Source: Branchinecta lynchi (lineage: Eukaryota; Arthropoda; Branchiopoda; Anostraca; Branchinectidae). From it: a DNA stretch of 64,000 bases. The notes under the pieces are model-generated. The model was not told the origin of the DNA and did not search any database. It saw only the letters and a list, made by a program, of their open reading frames with translations. The DNA lies in the NCBI GenBank assembly GCA_023053575.1, contig JAKZAP010000010.1:11555225-11619224 (forward strand). Direction: 5' to 3'. A program made the translations under genes and the position numbers. Shown here one piece after another: positions 58,578 to 64,000 of this stretch (the stretch's first letter is position 1; each line of letters begins with the position of its first letter).

Positions 58578-59470
58578 TTGCCTGGGACCAAAACGGGTGT
58601 TGTTTGCTTGTCCTCGAGCCAGAGCCTACGATGTGCGGAGTGAAGTGGAGTGTATAGCCTTTGTCAGAGAGGACTATCTGAGGTTGTGCAGCCAAGCTTT
58701 TCTTTCATCAAACCATGTTGCTGCTTTCGAGTGGAAAGCTCCGTTCTAGCAGATAAGCAGGCAGGCACCAGTTTCAAATGGAAGATGGACTAAAATCTGC
58801 AAGTGCTGAATTTGTGCGGCAGTTTCCCGGCCCCACAGCCAGTATGTCTACTTTGACTGATAAACATGAAAATTTACAATTGTGGCATTTTCCCACGGGT
58901 CCGAAAGCGCTGCCATCAATTGTTTTAACCCATTTCTGTTCGTGATTTCAGCTGGGTTGATCAGTTCCATTTTTGCACTTGCGAAAGAGAAAGGATATCA
59001 GCCATGTCTCTTAACTTTGAAGTTCTCTCATTGCTAAAGAAATTAGAGTTTCTCCTTTCTAAGTGGTGATATTAGAGAGTTGGCCTACGGTAAAACAGTT
59101 AACTTTTGAACAATTACAAAAAAAAATTTCAACGGCAATCGATAGGTACACTGAAACCAAAAATAGGCCGATCCCAATTGTGAAACATGTAGTGGACTTG
59201 TAAGCAACTTGTAGGCTGTTAAACCATAGTCATCTTTGGCGGTGAGGGGCTTGAAACTATTGCTAGGTGTGCCTATTAATCCTATTATTTGTTTCCGGCG
59301 AATTGGATGGTCAGAACAATTTGACTTGTAAGTAACTAGTAGTTTGGACTTCTAAGTAAGATTCGATTGCTAGAAGGGGTTCGGGAGGGGCTAGGAACTT
59401 GTGAAAATTAGTGCACATTGTATTTGATCTCTACATATCTGAGGGTATGGTCCATCACTGTAACTTAGAA

Positions 59471-62282
59471 CTAGACCTGCGTTGCCTGGGCAACGTGAAG
59501 TCTTGCAGCAACCTTTGTTCGGCTTCGCCGACTAAAGTGTTGCCAGAGCAACACTTTGGTTTAATCTCTTCTATATTTGTTAAATGCTGAAGTTGTCAAC
59601 CCATCGACGTTTTCAAAATGATCTGTTCCAAGAAGATTTTTGTTCTGGACTGATGACAAAATCCGTAATCACACGGCTATCCTTCAGCGTTATTGAAAAC
59701 AAAACACTATATCAGAAGTAGGGACTAAATTCTTTGCATCCATCTAGGTTTTTAAAATGGTATGTTCGAAGAAATTTTTGTTTCTGAACTGATGACACAA
59801 TCTGTAATCACATGGTTATCCCTCAGCGTTGAACAAAAAAAAGAACATCGGAAGTAGGGACTAAAGTGACTTTGCAGCCAGTTGAATTTTACCCTTTTCA
59901 ATCGTAGATATCGTGACGGATGAAAAGTTGGGCCATAACTTATATAATCTACTTGGTGTTATAAATTTATCCGTAACTTTTCTGGATCAAAATACCATAG
60001 GTGACACTTTACTAATTAATGTTCTTATCAATTATTGCGAAACTACCCCATTGTTTTACATTATCATTGGGACACGTTGCGTAGACACTTTATTCTAGGC
60101 TAAAGTAATAGACCATGGAGACCAATTTTCTTATCCTCAGATTTATAGGCTACAGAGCGAATAAAATGTGCACCATTTTGCACAAATTTCCAGTCCGTAA
60201 TTTTTCAGATTAAAAATACCATATATACTAATTATTCTCTACTAATTATTGCGAAACCATGTCGTTGTTTTACATGATCATTTGTATCCGTTGCGTTAAC
60301 ACTTAATCCTATAGGTTACAGTGATAGACCATCACCATAGACCATTCTAGCATCTCATGAGAATGACAATGCTATAGCCACCGATTCTTACTTGCCTGTC
60401 TCTCTCCCCTTGATAGAAATGAACCAGACTTTTCTTATCATCGAAAACACCGGAAACAAAATAGGTGAACAAACCAGGAAAAGTCGGAAACCCCTCACCA
60501 CCGAAGATGATAATGGTCTAACAGCCGAATGTTACCTACAATCCCGATGAAAAACTTGTAGCCTAAACTTAGTAGTACGAAAACGTTGCATGTAACACTA
60601 TATAATAGCAAAGAGTACTATCATTTAATGTGCCTCAGACTGGTCCAATCTTATATAGTAGTATACAGTAGCATCCTGTCTTGCCATAGTAGCATCCGGT
60701 CTTGCTAATAGTAGCATATAGTAGTATGCAGTAACACGGTAGCCTTGAAGTAGAAGCATGTAGCAGCATGTAATAGCAAAGAGTACTATCATTTAATGTG
60801 CCTCAGACTGGTCCAATCTTATATAGTAGTATACAGTAGCATCCTGTCTTGCCATAGTAGCATCCGGTCTTGCTATTAGTAGCATATAGTAGTATGCAGT
60901 AACACGGTAGCCTTGAAGTAGAAGCATGTAGCAGCATCGTTAGTACTGCATGCTACTTTTTCGTACTACTTCATAGTACTATTTTGAGATAAGTTTTTCA
61001 TCGGGATAAAGTCCCTGACATGTTTCAAATTGGGTTCCGCCTATTCTTTGTTTGAGTGTGTACCCTACCACTAAAGTTGTCAACCCCTCAAAGACTTAAT
61101 TATAAGTTAAAGTGATAGACCATGGCCTTTCACTGACTAACTTTCTTACCCTCAGATTTACGGACATCAAATACAATGTGCACCAATTTGCAGAAGTTTG
61201 CAGTCCCTCATGAACCCCTTCTAGCAACCCACGAGTCCATCTCCCCGTGATAGACATGATACCAAATTGTTCTCACGATCAAATACACCGGAAACAAATA
61301 ATAGGATTAATAGGTACACCATCTACCAAAGTTGCCAACCCCTCATCACCGAAGATGATTATGGTCTAACAGCCGATTGTTACTTACAAGTCTCCTACAT
61401 GTGTCACGATTGGGATCGGCCTATTTTGGGTTTCCCTGTGTACCTTACTAATGAAGTTGTCAACCCCTCTAACTGTTGTATCTCACGAAGGAATTTTCGT
61501 ACCAAAAAGACGGTTAATATAGACTTTGATCAGCTCATCAAGCTCTATCGATTGCCGTAATAAAAAAAACTGTATTAGTTCAAAAGTTGACTTTTTTGCC
61601 GTAGGCTACCTTCAGCCACTTTTCTAGTATAACCACTCAGAAAGGAGTAAAGGGTAAGCTCTAATTTCTTTAGCAATGAGAGAACTTTTAAAGTTTAGCA
61701 GGCCCATCTTATATCATTTCTCTTCCTCTATCCCAGGTGTAAGAAATGAAATGATAAACTTAGCTGAAATCACGACAGAAATGGGTAGAAACAATAGATG
61801 GCAGCAATTTCTAACCCGTGGGAAAATGCCACTTTTTTTATTCTGTAAAAAAAAAATTATCACTCGAAGAATATATATTGGCTGTGGGGACAGGGAACTG
61901 TCGGACATATTTAGCACTTATATATTTTAGTCCATCTTCAGTTTAAAACTGGTGCCTGCCAGTTTACTCGCTAGAACGGAGCTTTCCGCTCCGAAATCAG
62001 AAACATGGTTTGATCAAACGAAAGCTTGGCTACATAACTTCAGATGGTCCTCTCTGACATATGCTGTACAAGTCCACTTCACTTCACAAACTGTGGGCTC
62101 TGGCTCAATTACGAGCAAAAACCATCCTTTTGGGCCCCAGGCACTTTCCACACTTTCGGCCACACTTTCCATAGACACCGCATAGGTTAGACCCTTACCC
62201 CTTTCTAGTAATAAGCTGAAATTGGGGTATTAGGAAAAACAAAAAAAATAACGACAAAACCAAAGTGTTGCTCTCGCAACAC
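59471..62282 (-). mobile_element. Family H copy H3 inserted in H2
   Basis: Read in reverse it starts GTGTTGCGAGAGCAACAC (62282 inward) and ends at CTAG (59474-59471) after the palindrome GTTGCCTGGGCAAC. Both termini agree with H1, confirming the family's ends. It is 2.8 kb with fewer internal repeats than H1. It carries MITE G copy 2 (60542-61006). The flanks are TT-type on both sides and no TSD longer than 1-2 bases can be read. Confidence 0.78.
60542..61006. mobile_element. MITE family G, copy G2, with 168-bp internal duplication
   Basis: The ends are TCCCGATGAAAAACTT and its reverse complement. It interrupts an H unit between TTACCTACA and AAGTCCCTGACATG, where intact H reads TTACAAGTCC; a TACAA-type 4-5 bp TSD with one lost base is plausible. 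Inside, TAATAGCAAAGAGTACTATC starts two tandem 168-bp copies (60603 and 60771) with about one mismatch, so that duplication is recent. Non-coding, built from TAGTAG words. Confidence 0.78.
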
Positions 62283-62928
62283 AATTAAGTGTTTACCCAA
62301 GGGATACAAATGATAATGTAAAACAATGACATAGTTTCGCAATAATTAGTAGAGTGGCATCTATAGTGTTCTGATCCTTGAAAAGTTACGAACAGCTTAA
62401 TCATACCAACTAGGTTATATAATATAATGTTCCAAATTTTCATTCGTCACGGTCACGATGTCTACTACTGAATTTGATAAATTTCAACTGTCTTGCAAAG
62501 TCAATTTAGCCCTTCTCCCAACATTCTGTTGTTGTTTTCTTTAACGCTGAGGGATAGCCTTTGATCATGTTAATGTTCGAGGGGTTGACAACTTCAGTGG
62601 TAGAGTGCACACAATAGACGGATTCCAATTGTGAGACATGTCAGGGACTTGTAAGTGACAGTCTGTTAGACAATAATCATCTTCGGCGATGAGTGGTTTG
62701 CAACTTTTGCTAGATGGTGTACTATTCCTAGTTTTTTTTTATGATAAGAACAATATGGTTTCATTTCTACCATGGGGAGAGGACGTCTAAGTAAGAATCG
62801 GTTGCTAAAGCATTCGCAGTTCATGATGGGCTAGAAAGTTTAACTAACGGCAAAGTCAATTTAGTCCCTTCTTCCGTTATTCTGTTTTTGCTGCAACACT
62901 TCACGTTGCCCAGGCAAAGTAGATCTAG

Positions 62929-63164
62929 TTAAAGGATACTTCGTTATATCCGATTAAAAGGACAAGAGGACCATTGAAAATATCCTTTTTGAGCCGAAGG
63001 CGCGACAGGTTATGAGAGATATCTGCCGAGGACAGCGATGTTGATATTTTTAAATGGACTTCGACCTTGTTATTTCGATATCAAGTGAGAGGTGTGTTAA
63101 CTATTATAACTTTTTCAAACAGAACTTTTGTTTAGGTAGTAGCGTTCTCGACAATCTTATTTGG
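62929..63164. other. Spacer after H2
   Basis: Mixed sequence with no recognised feature. Confidence 0.4.
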
Positions 63165-63375
63165 TAGTACATATTCCTTCAAGCACAAGCTGACTGCGAA
63201 TCGTATTTGACGGTGCAAAACAGACACGTCAGCTACATTTTATTAGCACTATATTTCGGACCTTCTTGGTAAGGGACTTCTTTGACGTTGCAAAACGGAT
63301 ACGGCAGATACATTTTCTTAGAGCTATATTTTGGCCCTTCTTGGCAAGGGTCCTCTTCAGGCTCAAGCTCGAAAA
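63165..63375 (-). repeat. Repeat J with two tandem hammerhead-like units
   Basis: Two head-to-tail units of about 77 bp lie on the reverse strand. The outer (63321-63364) reads GAGC-CTGAAGA-GG-a-CCCTT..AAGGGCC-AAAA-TATA-GCTC: only the G of GAAA is changed. The inner (63244-63287) keeps GAAA-TATA but has lost CTGANGA. The following text (TTTTGCACCGTCAAATACGATTCGC) is shared with J at 47812. Tandem hammerheads in terminal repeats are typical of Penelope-like elements and retrozymes. Confidence 0.6.
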
Positions 63376-64000
63376 TGAACATGTGGAAAAACAATTCAAG
63401 ATTCTTCCTTAAATATCTGACTTCCACTTATAATCGATCCCGTTACAAGAGACTGGTGTTCCTGCAACATTTGCCGTATGCACTTGTTGCCGCATCAGTG
63501 CCGTCTTTCACTTTTGGTGGACCCCAAGCCATCCATACTTGTTGAGGCCCCTTTTTGTGAGTACAAAACGTAAGAACGCCAGCACTTTAGCACACACGAT
63601 TCTTGGTCGAGCCACACAATTTTAGAAATAAGCATAACTTCGGTAACATAAACGACGACGGTGCGACGTAGCTGTCACACCTGGATCGTAACAAACAAGG
63701 CGCTACAACGGCTAGCAACCGTAGCGTTATTTTTTAAATTTACACCGGCCGCTTGGTCTCTTGTTTCCCCTGGCCCCAAGAACGAGCCTAAGGGTAAGAC
63801 GACACTGGTTTCCATGCATCCAAAACCTGAGTTATTGAAAGGATGTTTTATGAATATGCTACGCTTGCTTGAGTTGTAACTGTGGTGACGCACACGTCGT
63901 ATGTGTACGTAAATATGAGGTTAAAGACCCGAACAAGGATGTTCTTGCTCTAAACAGCCTCTAATCAGCCATTAAATTATATTTCCACTGCGCAATAGGC
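63376..64000. other. Unassigned DNA
   Basis: Several frames of 64-87 codons overlap on both strands without a recognised domain. No repeat family seen in this window recurs here. The sequence is cut by the window edge. Confidence 0.35.

Larger units (their letters stand above)
58238..62928 (+). mobile_element. Family H copy H2, split by a second H
   Basis: It starts within the 5' hairpin (ACACTTTGGTTTTGTCCC), so its first 14 bases are lost. It proceeds as H1 to 59470 (CACTGTAACTTAGAA), is interrupted by reverse-oriented H3, and continues at 62283 (ATTAAGTGTTTACCC...) to CTAG at 62925-62928. Removing H3 restores the H1-like order TAACTTAG..ATTAAGTGTTTAC. It also holds MITE K copy 2 at 58404-58577. 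Confidence 0.75.

Overview
The window looks like repeat-rich nuclear DNA from an invertebrate animal; the species cannot be named from it. The reasons are the absence of any long intact ORF, pseudogene pieces with plausible splice signals, decayed non-LTR retrotransposons with CCHC knuckles and microsatellite tails, many inverted-repeat elements with clean target-site duplications (TSDs), a tRNA-Thr(UGU)-like gene, and motifs resembling the minimal hammerhead ribozymes of Penelope-like elements. No convincing functional protein-coding host gene is visible. Most short ORFs are chance frames through repeats.

The DNA is a stack of a few repeat families nested in each other. Letters are names used only here. 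A: about 1.0-1.3 kb, with 136-bp internal tandem units, a GACG microsatellite and a terminal TTTTGGGATCCCAAAA palindrome (2785, 9293, 19374, 28758, 31230, 34862, 45946). F: an inverted-repeat element that can carry A as cargo (2631-4317, 30981-34442) or be empty (57113-57494). B: 1.2-1.9 kb, with a 5' hairpin TGGCACTTG/CAAGTGCCA and a 3' hairpin GAGCT/AGCTC (many copies). C: a 200-245 bp tandem array at 19530-24050. H: a 3.8-kb element with a terminal palindrome ACGTTGCCCGGGCAACGT and a CTAG end (50701-54520 and 58238-62928).

Layout: 1-9.3 kb holds an F element with A inside, MITEs and unassigned DNA. 9.3-12.2 kb is an A copy followed by a reverse-strand B. 13.3-16.4 kb has an inverted-repeat element and a broken multi-exon pseudogene whose first intron hosts a 705-bp foldback element. 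16.5-28.1 kb is B and C territory, including two B insertions into C and a 2.5-kb hAT-like element inserted in B with a perfect 8-bp TSD. 28.1-36.5 kb reads as one LINE cut into pieces by A, a foldback array, a second F/A element (itself holding another LINE fragment) and another A. 36.6-40.2 kb is two B copies; 40.8 kb is the tRNA-like gene; 43.4-45.8 kb is a large palindromic MULE-like element with a perfect 9-bp TSD. 47-50 kb has hammerhead-bearing sequence, a reverse B and a LINE 3' end. 50.7-63 kb is H, including an H copy inserted into another H and itself carrying a MITE. The end of the window has tandem hammerhead-like units.

The points of most interest are: hammerhead-like motifs with a compensatory stem change (27336-27379), precise insertion sites readable from nested copies (several of them at T runs), a family whose interior is a minisatellite, and several apparently uncharacterised non-autonomous elements with exact TSDs.
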